DNA of 64,000 bases from Pseudanabaena mucicola str. Chao 1806 (GTDB lineage Bacteria; Cyanobacteriota; Cyanobacteriia; Pseudanabaenales; Pseudanabaenaceae). A program made the translations under genes and the position numbers. The first letter of the stretch is position 1. Each line of letters begins with the position of its first letter. Below are positions 35,320-42,950 of this stretch, piece by piece. Where the stretch lies: contig NZ_CP097329.1 of the NCBI RefSeq assembly GCF_030323025.1, positions 837,001 through 901,000 on the forward strand. Direction: 5' to 3'. The notes beneath the pieces were generated by a model. The model searched no databases. It was not told where the DNA came from and saw only the letters and a program-made list of their open reading frames with translations.

Positions 35320-35913
35320 TTATTCTTCAACATACTTCAAAAGGTAAATCTTTAGTTGTGTTTCACTGTCTAGTATCAGACTATGGTGTAATTTAAAATG
35401 TTTTCTTTCGTAAAATTTTAGGTTGGAGTCAGTAGAAGTTTCCAAATATAAAGGTACTTTGTCCTGTTTAAATTTATTAATGGCTTTTGATAGTATTGCA
35501 GTACCATATCCCTTACCTTGTTCACTCGGATTAGTCCCCAAAATCCACAAATAATTGAAAATTGTTTTGTCAGGGTAAAATGCTGCAATTCTCTTTTCCA
35601 TAGCTGATATTCTTTTTATACCACTCCATCCAAAGGTTAAAAAGAATAATATGCTTTCATAGAATAAATTTATTGTCATCTTTTTAGAATTACTTGCCTT
35701 CCAAATGGCAACTGCATTTTTATCTTCGCTAATTTCAACTTTACCATTGGCTAAACCAAATTCAAACGCGTAAGCCATTAGTCGCTTCAGTTTTTTATTA
35801 TGATTTCCGTTACTACCCAAAATATAATTTGTCTGTGGGTCGTTTTGAAAAGACTGACAAAGTACTTCTATAATTCTCGTCTTGTCTTTTCTTTGTGCAT
35901 TGATGATGTTCAT
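35320..35913 (-). CDS. GNAT-family N-acetyltransferase
   Basis: 197 residues with a GNAT fold: the acetyl-CoA loop motif in WILGTNPSEQGKGYGTAILS (Q/R-x-x-G-x-G form QGKGYG) followed by the helix KAINKFK, and the strand-helix LYLETSTDSNLKFYERKHFK. The N-terminal third (IIEVLCQSFQNDPQTNYILG) gives the acceptor side. Acetyl-CoA is the expected donor; the substrate could be a polyamine, an antibiotic or a protein N-terminus and cannot be told from sequence. The gene is AT-rich compared with its neighbours and converges with the response regulator gene. Confidence 0.85.
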   Translation of the reverse strand: MNIINAQRKDKTRIIEVLCQSFQNDPQTNYILGSNGNHNKKLKRLMAYAFEFGLANGKVEISEDKNAVAIWKASNSKKMTINLFYESILFFLTFGWSGIKRISAMEKRIAAFYPDKTIFNYLWILGTNPSEQGKGYGTAILSKAINKFKQDKVPLYLETSTDSNLKFYERKHFKLHHSLILDSETQLKIYLLKYVEE

Positions 35914-35996
35914 TTTTAAAAGAATTTAAAAGTTAATACAAATTTTTAAGTTGAGAAAAAGCTTTTGAAAAAGTCTAATGATGGCGAGGTTCCCTA

Positions 35997-36045
35997 AAGA
36001 TATTTCCTGAAAGGCTTGCTTAGCAAGCCTTTCAGGAAATATCTT
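35997..36045. repeat. Palindrome overlapping the end of the next gene
   Basis: Arms AAGATATTTCCTGAAAGGCT and complement, nearly perfect over 24 bp. The stop codon and last residues of the gene at 36032-36616 lie inside the right arm. It may work as a terminator for that gene or be a mobile palindrome that replaced the original 3' end. Confidence 0.7.
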
Positions 36046-36616
36046 GGTTTGGTTCGGTTGGATCGCAAATATGAGCCTCTTGATTTTCTTCAGTATTAGG
36101 TGGTAATTCGATAACTGGAGTGGATACCTTTACATGAGGGAGAGATGCACCTTCTAAACCTTTGCCAATTCGACTTGGAGAATAGTCGAGGGTCACAAAT
36201 AATGGATAGTGAGATTCCCCGCGATCGCTAATAATACTGCGATGTTTCCAAGGTAAAAGCCAATAATATTCTTCCCCCAACATTACTTCTACTTGTCGCC
36301 AACGTTGCAAGAGTGATGAGTAGTCTTCGTTAGGACGATGGATGAAGACAAAAATTTCTTTACCAGTTTTTACTTTCCAGTCAGGATCACACATAATCAA
36401 AGCAAGATCACATTCTAAACGAACATGATTTTGGTTTAGGTGGGAGCTAGTAATCTGGACTACTGGAAATGGAATTGAAATTAAACTATCAATGGGACGA
36501 CGCAGACTGGGAATTAGCTCAAAATATGGGCGATATTGACGTAAAAGCGTAAGTGATTCCAGAGGATTACTGTAATGGCTAAGGAGAGTGTCGTACTGAA
36601 TTTGATGGGTACTCAT
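36032..36616 (-). CDS. Hypothetical protein, cyanobacterial
   Basis: 194 residues from ATG 36616; an upstream in-frame extension of 14 hydrophobic residues is less likely, as it lies in an AT-rich repeat. The sequence is soluble, with segments YDTLLSHYSNPLESLTLLRQ, RPYFELIPSLRRPIDSLISI, HVRLECDLALIMCDPDWKVK and VEVMLGEEYYWLLPWKHRSI. I do not recognise a named family. The last residues (PNQDIS) and the stop are encoded by the palindrome at 35997-36045. The gene follows the hybrid kinase gene on the same strand, 84 bases away, so they may share a transcript. Confidence 0.65.
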   Translation of the reverse strand: MSTHQIQYDTLLSHYSNPLESLTLLRQYRPYFELIPSLRRPIDSLISIPFPVVQITSSHLNQNHVRLECDLALIMCDPDWKVKTGKEIFVFIHRPNEDYSSLLQRWRQVEVMLGEEYYWLLPWKHRSIISDRGESHYPLFVTLDYSPSRIGKGLEGASLPHVKVSTPVIELPPNTEENQEAHICDPTEPNQDIS

Positions 36617-36656
36617 GATTGATCGGTAAATATAAAACCAAAATTTTAGCTTCACC

Positions 36657-36703
36657 AAAATTTTTGATTTTTAAATTTTGATTTTTAAATTTTTGATTCT
36701 TAA
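36657..36703. repeat. Short AT-rich tandem repeat
   Basis: Three imperfect units of 14-15 bases of the form AAATTTTTGATTTTT lie between the hybrid kinase stop and the next gene. No function is evident. Confidence 0.75.
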
Positions 36704-37791
36704 ATAATGGGTAAATGCACAAAGAAAGTAGAACCTTGCTGAGAGTCAAGATTAGGAGATTTGACCAGAATTTTTCCATCATGGGCACTAATAATATAGT
36801 GCGATAGGTATAGACCTAAGCCGCTACCTTGTTTTTGATGGTTACCTTGGCGAAATCTTTGGAACAAGAATGGTTGCTCATCAATTGGAATACCCGCACC
36901 AGTATCTGTGATTGCAATAATTGCTTCAGATTGATGCGCCTCGTTTTGAGCTAGATTTAGGCTAACATGAACCTTTCCTTGCTCGGTAAATTTTAGAGCA
37001 TTACCAATTAAATTGTTAAATACTCGTAATAACTCTAGACGATCGCCTTTGACCGTAGCGGTTTGTTCTAGATCGGCGGTCAGGGCTAGATTTTTAGAAA
37101 TAGCGATCGGCTTGAGTTCCTCCACGACTTGTTCGAGCAGTTCTTGCACATTTAAGGGCTGTAAATTGATAGTTTTGCTGCCTGATTCATAGCGATAGAC
37201 ATCAAGGAGCTTATTCACCATTTCTAGTAAATTGCGATTGCTGCGTCCCATGATAGTCAATGCTTCCCCAATTTGCGGCGAAATTTCACCTAATACGCCA
37301 TCTTGTAATAGTCCCAACATCCGATCTGCCGCCACAAGTGGAGTCCGCAAATCATGGGTTAAGCGCGATACAAAATCCTGTCGTTGTCGATCAATGCGAT
37401 CGCGCTCCGCAATACTATGTTTTAATCGCAGTAGCGATCGCACCCTTGCCAAGAGCTCATCTGCCTCAATTGGTTTCCGAATAAATTCATCTGCACCAAG
37501 ATCTAGTCCTTTAACGGCATTAGCGCGATCATAGGCTGTAATCAATAAAATGGGAATGAATGGCAAATCCTTGATCGCTCTGATGCGGCGTGTTACCTCA
37601 TAGCCATCCATGAGGGGCATCATCACATCTAGCAATACCAAATCAATTGGATCAGATTCAATAATTTTTAATGCCTCATAACCATTAGATGCTGCGATAA
37701 TCTCGTATCCCTCTTCTTCGAGAATTGTGCGGACAAGAAATAAATTGTCAGGCACATCATCAACAATTAGTAAACGGTCAGGAGATTTCAT
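36700..37791 (-). CDS. Receiver-histidine kinase hybrid
   Basis: 363 residues. The N-terminal receiver domain has D11-D12, phosphoacceptor D55 in VLLDVMMPLMDG and KP in EFIRKPIEADELL. Then come a coiled linker (SIAERDRIDRQRQDF), the HisKA box SRLTHDLRTPL (His near 145), and an HATPase domain with N-box FNNLIGNALKF, G1 ITDTGAGIP, F-box FQRFRQ and G2 GSGLGLYLS. No sensor or membrane segment is present, so it is a cytosolic kinase whose activity is probably set by phosphorylation of its own receiver from another kinase. This layout is common in cyanobacterial phosphorelays. The target regulator is unknown. Confidence 0.93.
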   Translation of the reverse strand: MKSPDRLLIVDDVPDNLFLVRTILEEEGYEIIAASNGYEALKIIESDPIDLVLLDVMMPLMDGYEVTRRIRAIKDLPFIPILLITAYDRANAVKGLDLGADEFIRKPIEADELLARVRSLLRLKHSIAERDRIDRQRQDFVSRLTHDLRTPLVAADRMLGLLQDGVLGEISPQIGEALTIMGRSNRNLLEMVNKLLDVYRYESGSKTINLQPLNVQELLEQVVEELKPIAISKNLALTADLEQTATVKGDRLELLRVFNNLIGNALKFTEQGKVHVSLNLAQNEAHQSEAIIAITDTGAGIPIDEQPFLFQRFRQGNHQKQGSGLGLYLSHYIISAHDGKILVKSPNLDSQQGSTFFVHLPII

Positions 37792-37976
37792 TCAAACGCT
37801 CAGGCAAAACAGGATGGCTATATGACATACATACAATGTTGTCACGAAATTGCGATCTATGCAGTCATCCTGATGATAGAAATTAGCGAATTTATAAACA
37901 ATAGGCTTAAGCACATTGTTGTTTTTTGGAAAGACTATAATAATGACTTACGGATTAAGCAAGCTGTTAATTAAAT

Positions 37977-38288
37977 ATGCATCATCGTTTTCTTCTCTCC
38001 CTAAGTACTTGCTTCCTAATTATTGCTGGAACTTCTACGGTATATTCTCAAGAGAATCCATCTACAAAACAGGAAAAAAATGAATATCCTCAAGAGGTAA
38101 TGAAAACCTTTATGAAGGGTTGTGGATTTACGAATAGTAAGGAATTCTGCACTTGTAGTTTAGATAAATTGCGCTCGCAATATACCTTTGCCGAATTTCT
38201 CAAAATTGACACTGCGGCGAGGGAAACTAAGCAAGTTCCCAAAGAAGTAATCAATATTTTCCAGTCCTGTCGTCCTAAAAAAGATTAA
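37977..38288 (+). CDS. Small secreted protein with conserved cysteines
   Basis: 103 residues. A signal peptide is clear: basic MHHR, hydrophobic FLLSLSTCFLIIAGTSTVYS and likely cleavage before QENPS. The mature part of about 80 residues has cysteines in GCGF, EFCTCSLDKL and QSCRPKK, which could form disulfides in the periplasm. The pattern GCGF...FCTCSLDKLRSQYTFAEF recalls small periplasmic proteins of unknown function in cyanobacteria. It is divergent from the hybrid kinase, and a complex hairpin lies right after its stop and probably ends transcription. Confidence 0.75.
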   Translation: MHHRFLLSLSTCFLIIAGTSTVYSQENPSTKQEKNEYPQEVMKTFMKGCGFTNSKEFCTCSLDKLRSQYTFAEFLKIDTAARETKQVPKEVINIFQSCRPKKD

Positions 38289-38359
38289 AGAAAGTGGCGC
38301 AGAGTACCACTTTCTTAAGGTAAGGCAGAAGAAAGTGGTGCTCTGCGCCACTTTCTTCT
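38288..38359. terminator. Compound hairpin between the small secreted gene and the flavoprotein gene
   Basis: Two large arms, AAGAAAGTGGCGCAGAGTAC and its complement near 38340, can pair. Each arm also contains GAAAGTGG/CCACTTTC and can fold alone, giving a cloverleaf-like structure. It starts at the stop codon of the upstream gene and ends 23 bases before the next start. Confidence 0.65.
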
Positions 38360-38381
38360 AGATAATTGTAAAGAGAATAAT

Positions 38382-39692
38382 ATGGCAAGTACAGAAGTTG
38401 TAGTAATCGGTGGTGGAGCAGCAGGCTTTTTTGGCGCAATCCATGCAGCGCAATCTGCCCATACTCACGTTACACTCTTGGAGGCAGGACGACAACCTCT
38501 CGCAAAAGTCAGAGTTTCAGGGGGCGGACGCTGTAATGTGACCCATCATTGTTTTGAGCCTTCACAATTAGTCCAGAATTATCCTAGAGGTGGTAAAGCT
38601 TTACGTGGAGCCTTTTCTAAATTTCAGCCCATAAATGTCGTGCGTTGGTTTAATCAAGAAGGAGTGAAGCTAAAAACGGAAGCCGACGGCAGAATGTTTC
38701 CCATTACCGATGATTCGGAAACGATTGTGGAAGCCTTGATGTTTGCCGCAAAAAAGGCATGTGTTCATCTTCGTACCAATGTTTTAGTCCAGAAGATCGA
38801 ATATTTGAGTGATCGCAAATTTGTTGTGATCCTTAAAAATGGTGAGCATATCATCTGCGATCGCCTATTACTTGCTACAGGTAGCAGTCCATCGGGCTAT
38901 GCGATCGCGCGATCATTAGGTCATGAAATTGAGACACCAGTTCCTTCTCTATTTACCTTTAATATTAAAGATTCTCAATTGCACGAACTTGCAGGAGTCA
39001 GTGTCAATCCTGCCATAATTAGGTTAATTAGTACCGCTAGCTCTGAGAAGAAAAAATTGAGTCGTAATTCCTTAGAGCAATCGGGAGCTATATTAATCAC
39101 CCATTGGGGGTTGAGTGGTCCCGCAGTTCTGAAGTTATCAGCATGGGCGGCACGAGAACTCCATGAATGTAATTATCAAGCGAAATTAGCCGTCAATTGG
39201 ATTCCATCTTTAAAAGTAGAAGCAATTAAACAAATTCTCCTAACAGCAAGAACAGAGCAGCCCAAAAAATTTATTTCTAACTACTGTCCCTTAGAGATTT
39301 CTCTGCGACTCTGGGATTATTTGTTGAATAAAGCAGAAGTAGAACTAGAAAAACGTTGGGCAGATATTGCTAATAAATCCATTCAGCAAATTGTAAATGT
39401 GTTAAATGCGAGTGAATATGCGATCGCAGGGAAAGGTATATTTAAAGAAGAATTTGTTACCTGTGGCGGTATTCGTTTGCAAGATGTGAATTTTCAGACG
39501 ATGGAAAGCAAGATTTGCCCCGGTTTATTTTTTGCAGGAGAAATTTTAGATATTGATGGCGTAACAGGTGGTTTTAACTTTCAGAATGCATGGACTACTG
39601 CTTGGATTGCAGCACAGGGTATAAATGCTGAGACAAATAAGCAGCTAGACATAAGTAAACTAAAAACCGAGAGTTTTGTTCCGCCCGCGTAG
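38382..39692 (+). CDS. HI0933/BaiN-type flavoprotein (NAD(P)/FAD oxidoreductase)
   Basis: 436 residues. An N-terminal FAD-binding Rossmann loop VVVIGGGAAGFFGAIHAA, then KVRVSGGGRCNVTH typical of the HI0933 family (TIGR00275), DGRMFPITDDS, LLLATGSSPSGY and the C-terminal GGFNFQNAWTTAWIAAQG that completes FAD binding. Family members are soluble flavoproteins; one relative (BaiN) reduces bile-acid double bonds, but the cyanobacterial substrate is unknown. After AETNK the last residues (QLDISKLKTESFVPPA) are encoded by the MITE at 39638, which also supplies the stop. The catalytic part is not affected. RBS AAGAGAATA is weak. Confidence 0.9.
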   Translation: MASTEVVVIGGGAAGFFGAIHAAQSAHTHVTLLEAGRQPLAKVRVSGGGRCNVTHHCFEPSQLVQNYPRGGKALRGAFSKFQPINVVRWFNQEGVKLKTEADGRMFPITDDSETIVEALMFAAKKACVHLRTNVLVQKIEYLSDRKFVVILKNGEHIICDRLLLATGSSPSGYAIARSLGHEIETPVPSLFTFNIKDSQLHELAGVSVNPAIIRLISTASSEKKKLSRNSLEQSGAILITHWGLSGPAVLKLSAWAARELHECNYQAKLAVNWIPSLKVEAIKQILLTARTEQPKKFISNYCPLEISLRLWDYLLNKAEVELEKRWADIANKSIQQIVNVLNASEYAIAGKGIFKEEFVTCGGIRLQDVNFQTMESKICPGLFFAGEILDIDGVTGGFNFQNAWTTAWIAAQGINAETNKQLDISKLKTESFVPPA

Positions 39693-39742
39693 CGGGCGGA
39701 ACAAAACTCTCAGTTTGGGTTTTAATTAAGTTGAGCTACTTA
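39638..39742 (-). repeat. 105-bp palindromic MITE-like element, copy 2
   Basis: Runs from TAAGCAGCT to AGCTACTTA in the same orientation as copy 1. The central stem is ACCGAGAGTTTTGTTCCGCC with its complement, one mismatch (CTCTCAG). Its left 55 bases lie within the flavoprotein reading frame and form that protein's last 16 or so codons. Confidence 0.9.
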
Positions 39743-39762
39743 ATCCCTATGGAAGTAACCTC

Positions 39763-41385
39763 TTATCGAGGTCTACCAAGGGTAGTAATGTAGATAACTG
39801 CTTCCTCACTAGGAATTCCTAGTACCTCATTAACAAGATCGTCGAAGAATCCAGCAATACCACTTACGCCAACGCCCAAACTGATCGCTGCCAAATTAAT
39901 TCTCTGTCCGAGATGCCCTGCGTCCATATGTAAATAGCGATATGCGCGATCGCCATATTTAGCTACAGCTTTTTTGAGATCGGCAGTATGAAAAATCACG
40001 ACTCCCGCATCACGACCAAGTTCTTGACCAAGACAAAGATAGTGCAACTCATCACGAAAATTCTTAAAGCGGATTTGGCGTAGCTCTTGAGATTTAGGCG
40101 CGTAGTAATAGCAACCTTCTTCTAAGCCAACTACACCTGTGACAGCGACAAAGGTTTCAATCAGGCTCAGATCGAAATAATCAGGACTACCATCAATACC
40201 TTGATCGCTATAGTGTTGAGGCTGGTAGGTAAAATCAAGGATTGCTTTAAGTTCAGCTAGCTCTAATTTCGTACCACTATATTCGCGAGTTGAGCGTCGT
40301 TGCAAAATTGTATTTTCTAGAAGTTCTAGATCATCACCCCAATGAATACTCTCGGTGACAGTACTAACTTTGGTACAGAAAGAGAAATTATATTTATCTA
40401 AATCTCGGACAGTTGGGCGATCACCAGCATCAGAAATAGTAGTTTCTAGTCCCTTTGTTAGTTCTGCAAACTTAGTGATATTTGGCTTTTCCTTGATTTG
40501 TGTGGCTTGATGTAAATATTCTAATAATTGACCATCTGGGAGTCTAGGGTAATTGGTAACAGTTGTTGACGGTAAAGCGGTGATGCTTCCTTTTAAGAGA
40601 TTGTTTGATTGCTGAATTAGTGTGCGTGATTCTTGACCTCTACCGATACTCTCCTCATCTTGCAAATCCAGAATTGGTACGATCGCGATCGTCCCTTCTA
40701 CTAATTTATCTAAAAAGAGCAACTCATTCATTGCTTCATCGGCAAAACCGCCAATCAGAGAAGCTTGATAATCCTCAATCGCACTAGCTAGATCGATATT
40801 TCCTAATAGATGCCCTGTGTCAAGAAAGATCCTCCGATAAGCACGGTCTTGATATCGCCATTCAGAACGATAAAATACCGCAGTAATAGCGATCGCTAAG
40901 CGAGTATTTTGTAAGGCAGGATGCCCAAAACAAGCCTGCTGTAAATTATTCCATACATTATTGTCTTGCCAAAAATGAATCAAGCTATGGGTGCGGACTT
41001 GATAATTGTAAATACCTGCGGATAGTAGAGGTGTACCCGCCGAAATCACATACATCTCCGCAGGGTATAACCCTCCTGCCGAAGGAGCTGCTCGTAAATA
41101 AAAGGCTTCCCCCGACACCGTCGGAACTCTTGCTGTTAAGCCGTAGCTACAAAATAGGAATCGTGACAGTCTCCGCCATCGGCTTGCCAGTAGTCCATCG
41201 CGATCGAATTGAATATCTTCGGTCAGATAGGGTTTGAGATCGTAAACTGTGCCAATTTTATAGTCTTTATAGGGAGATGGCTGGGTACTCCAATCTAAGC
41301 CCTGACTTTTACTGGCAATGGTTTCAGGTGCATATTTAGTACGTTCGTGATAGTACTCAGCGAAGGAAAGTTGGGCTGCGGGCAT
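39763..41385 (-). CDS. Double SagB/ThcOx-type nitroreductase-like protein
   Basis: 540 residues made of two related halves. The first (about 60-215) has RLSRFLFCSYGLTA, YLRAAPSAGGLYPAEMYVIS, GIYNYQVRTHSL and FLDTGHLLGNIDLAS. The second (about 335-540) has TILQRRSTREYSGTKLELAE, GCYYYAPKSQELRQI, RYLHMDAGHLGQRINLAAIS and GVGVSGIAGFFDDLVNEVLG. SagB/ThcOx proteins are FMN-dependent dehydrogenases; some oxidise azolines in peptide toxins, others have unknown substrates. Two domains in one chain could form the usual dimer within one molecule. No peptide-maturation genes are adjacent, so a natural-product role is not supported here. It lies divergently from rpmF. Confidence 0.85.
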   Translation of the reverse strand: MPAAQLSFAEYYHERTKYAPETIASKSQGLDWSTQPSPYKDYKIGTVYDLKPYLTEDIQFDRDGLLASRWRRLSRFLFCSYGLTARVPTVSGEAFYLRAAPSAGGLYPAEMYVISAGTPLLSAGIYNYQVRTHSLIHFWQDNNVWNNLQQACFGHPALQNTRLAIAITAVFYRSEWRYQDRAYRRIFLDTGHLLGNIDLASAIEDYQASLIGGFADEAMNELLFLDKLVEGTIAIVPILDLQDEESIGRGQESRTLIQQSNNLLKGSITALPSTTVTNYPRLPDGQLLEYLHQATQIKEKPNITKFAELTKGLETTISDAGDRPTVRDLDKYNFSFCTKVSTVTESIHWGDDLELLENTILQRRSTREYSGTKLELAELKAILDFTYQPQHYSDQGIDGSPDYFDLSLIETFVAVTGVVGLEEGCYYYAPKSQELRQIRFKNFRDELHYLCLGQELGRDAGVVIFHTADLKKAVAKYGDRAYRYLHMDAGHLGQRINLAAISLGVGVSGIAGFFDDLVNEVLGIPSEEAVIYITTLGRPR

Positions 41386-41502
41386 AGCTTTGCTAGAGTC
41401 TACATATCCTTTTGATTTGCAAACTACTGTATAATAGAAAGGTTGTCAAAAATTTTCTAAACTAAAATCAGGAAATTATCGTATTAGTACAGGGATCAGA
41501 TC

Positions 41503-41679
41503 ATGGCAGTACCCAAGAAACGCACTTCTAAATCTAAGCGCGATAGTCGCAAAGCTGTATGGAAGCGAAAAGCCGCAATCCATGCTCAAAGAGCTATTTC
41601 ATTAGGTAAGTCAATCCTATCAGGCAATAATGATGGTTTTGTCTATCCTTTGGCTGAAGAAGCAGAAGAAGAGGAATAA
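41503..41679 (+). CDS. rpmF: 50S ribosomal protein L32
   Basis: A 58-residue gene. It starts [20 protein letters not shown] and continues with [14 protein letters not shown] and NNDGFVYP, the cyanobacterial/plastid form of L32, which lacks the four zinc cysteines of some other bacterial L32 proteins. The acidic end EEAEEEEE is unusual next to the basic body. L32 sits near the peptidyl-transferase centre of the large subunit. A strong terminator follows at once. It stands alone, without the plsX/fab genes that follow rpmF in many other bacteria. Confidence 0.95.
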   Translation: MAVPKKRTSKSKRDSRKAVWKRKAAIHAQRAISLGKSILSGNNDGFVYPLAEEAEEEE

Positions 41680-41710
41680 ATTTAGGGCAGGTGTTACCTG
41701 CCCTAAATTT
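41678..41710 (+). terminator. Intrinsic terminator of rpmF
   Basis: Stem AAATTTAGGGCAGGT / ACCTGCCCTAAATTT with a GTT loop, overlapping the rpmF stop and followed by ATTTATCT. A classical strong terminator. Confidence 0.9.
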
Positions 41711-41711
41711 A

Positions 41712-41880
41712 TTTATCTAAACTTTCTTTATAAATTTTGCAGGCGATCTCCTCACTAGCCTCACTCTGACGATATTGAGTATGCAATATTGCATCTGTTC
41801 TGTTGCCCTTTTCGATCGCTTCACTAATCTCGTTCTGGCAGCAATCAATTCATTATGCTGAGCATTAATTATTGGGATGT
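41712..41880 (-). pseudogene. Decayed small gene, C-terminal part
   Basis: The minus strand reads CQNEISEAIEKGNRTDAILH TQYRQSEASEEIACKIYKES LDK to a stop near 41715, preceded by an in-frame TGA. A neighbouring frame gives DIPIINAQHNELIAA immediately upstream, so a frameshift is likely. The 5' side ends in a repeat hairpin. I do not recognise the family. This is probably a gene remnant. Confidence 0.4.
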
Positions 41881-41888
41881 CTATGGCA

Positions 41889-41931
41889 CTAAATAGTTTG
41901 TAGGAGCGCCCCGCTTCCACAAACTATTTAG
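41889..41931. repeat. Palindrome with TAAATAGTTTGT arms
   Basis: Imperfect hairpin, arms TAAATAGTTTGTAGGAGCG and CGCTTCCACAAACTATTTA, followed by GGATTGTTGACGCA. The TTTAGGATTG edge is shared with the large hairpin at 30446-30539, so the two may be one repeat family. Confidence 0.6.
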
Positions 41932-41958
41932 GATTGTTGACGCAAAAAAGCAAATTAA

Positions 41959-42582
41959 TTAACTCCATTGGGTTGCAAATTTCCAGATTTGCCATCCCAT
42001 TACTAACCCCAGTAAACAAGGAATTGTCAGGATTGTAATTGTAATTATAAATTTATGTTTATTCTTGATGAGGGACTCGCCGACAAAAGCGATCGCTGTA
42101 ATTCCAATCCATGACATGATCGCTAAAACTATGAAATCAAATTTAATTTTAGCTAAAAAAATTAATCCCCCTACAATTAAAAAACCACTTAAAAAATATC
42201 CCCATTTCATTAGCTCATAGTCAGCAAATCCAGTGATTGTCGGTAATAAAGTAACTATTATAAAACTCGCGATCGCTAAAACTCTCTTTGATGGAATCGT
42301 CATTAATATTGATAGAAAATAGCCCATGTAGGCATAGCTAGCAAAAATAAGTAGCAAACATAACCATAGAAAATTACGTTTTTTGTCAGAAATTATAGTT
42401 GGATTAATCTTAAATTTGGGCAAGCCCAGCTTTGGTATTTTGAACTTTGGCAAACCAATTTTAGGAAACTTTAGTTTTCGGATTTTTTGTGATTTATCAC
42501 TATCAGAAAGCTGACTATTTTTTTCTTGAGTTGGCTCTACTTCAGGTTGTTGATTTTCTGAGTTCTTAGGCTGATCAGTCAT
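41959..42582 (-). CDS. Membrane protein with a basic repeat-rich N-terminus
   Basis: 207 residues. The first 70 are polar: an acidic Gln/Glu/Ser part, then a run of short repeats of the form KFPKIGLPKFKIPKLGLPKF. The remaining 135 residues have four or five hydrophobic segments (FLWLCLLLIFASYAYMGYFL, VLAIASFIIVTLLPTITGFA, WGYFLSGFLIVGGLIFLAKI, IIVTIL-type segments and ITILTIPCLLGLVMGWQIW). I recognise no family. The basic repeat could lie along the inner surface of the membrane. The gene is a single unit with its own start and is AT-rich. Confidence 0.65.
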   Translation of the reverse strand: MTDQPKNSENQQPEVEPTQEKNSQLSDSDKSQKIRKLKFPKIGLPKFKIPKLGLPKFKINPTIISDKKRNFLWLCLLLIFASYAYMGYFLSILMTIPSKRVLAIASFIIVTLLPTITGFADYELMKWGYFLSGFLIVGGLIFLAKIKFDFIVLAIMSWIGITAIAFVGESLIKNKHKFIITITILTIPCLLGLVMGWQIWKFATQWS

Positions 42583-42950
42583 AGATTTAGCTATTTATTT
42601 GCTTGTCAACCACATCATTATGTGAATTGAATTGATGATTTTTGGGCAAATTGTCACTGTAAATATTATGAATTAAGTTTAAGATATATAACCCTATATT
42701 TAGGTATAACTTGACTGAATTTATTCATGCTTATATCTTAGTAATAGATGAATTCGGAGTGCTGAACTACCAGTTCAGTACGGGGTTTGGAGCGAATATT
42801 TTACAGGGGTAAAAACAACGTAGATATAAAGGACTTATTTAAAGATTAGTGCCAGATTTACTATTTTATTGCCTTATTTTGCAATTAAATCACTCCAAAT
42901 AATCGCCAATTCAATATGCCTAAAAAAATAAAGTGGTGTTAGGTTCTACG
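42583..42950. other. Intergenic region upstream of the porin gene
   Basis: About 370 AT-rich bases. A small stem CTGAACTACCAGTTCAG lies at 42763-42779. The region probably holds the porin promoter and a long leader, but no box can be named with confidence. No gene is seen. Confidence 0.4.

Noticed and set aside
39763-41385. Cyanobactin or other RiPP cluster around the SagB-like gene
   Set aside because: No precursor peptide, YcaO, protease or transporter genes lie within reach; the neighbours are a flavoprotein and rpmF.
41717-41920. 67-residue minus-strand frame MEAGRSYKLFSAI...
   Set aside because: It begins inside a repeat hairpin, and its second half is in a different frame from the protein-like reading. 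Treated as a decayed gene instead.
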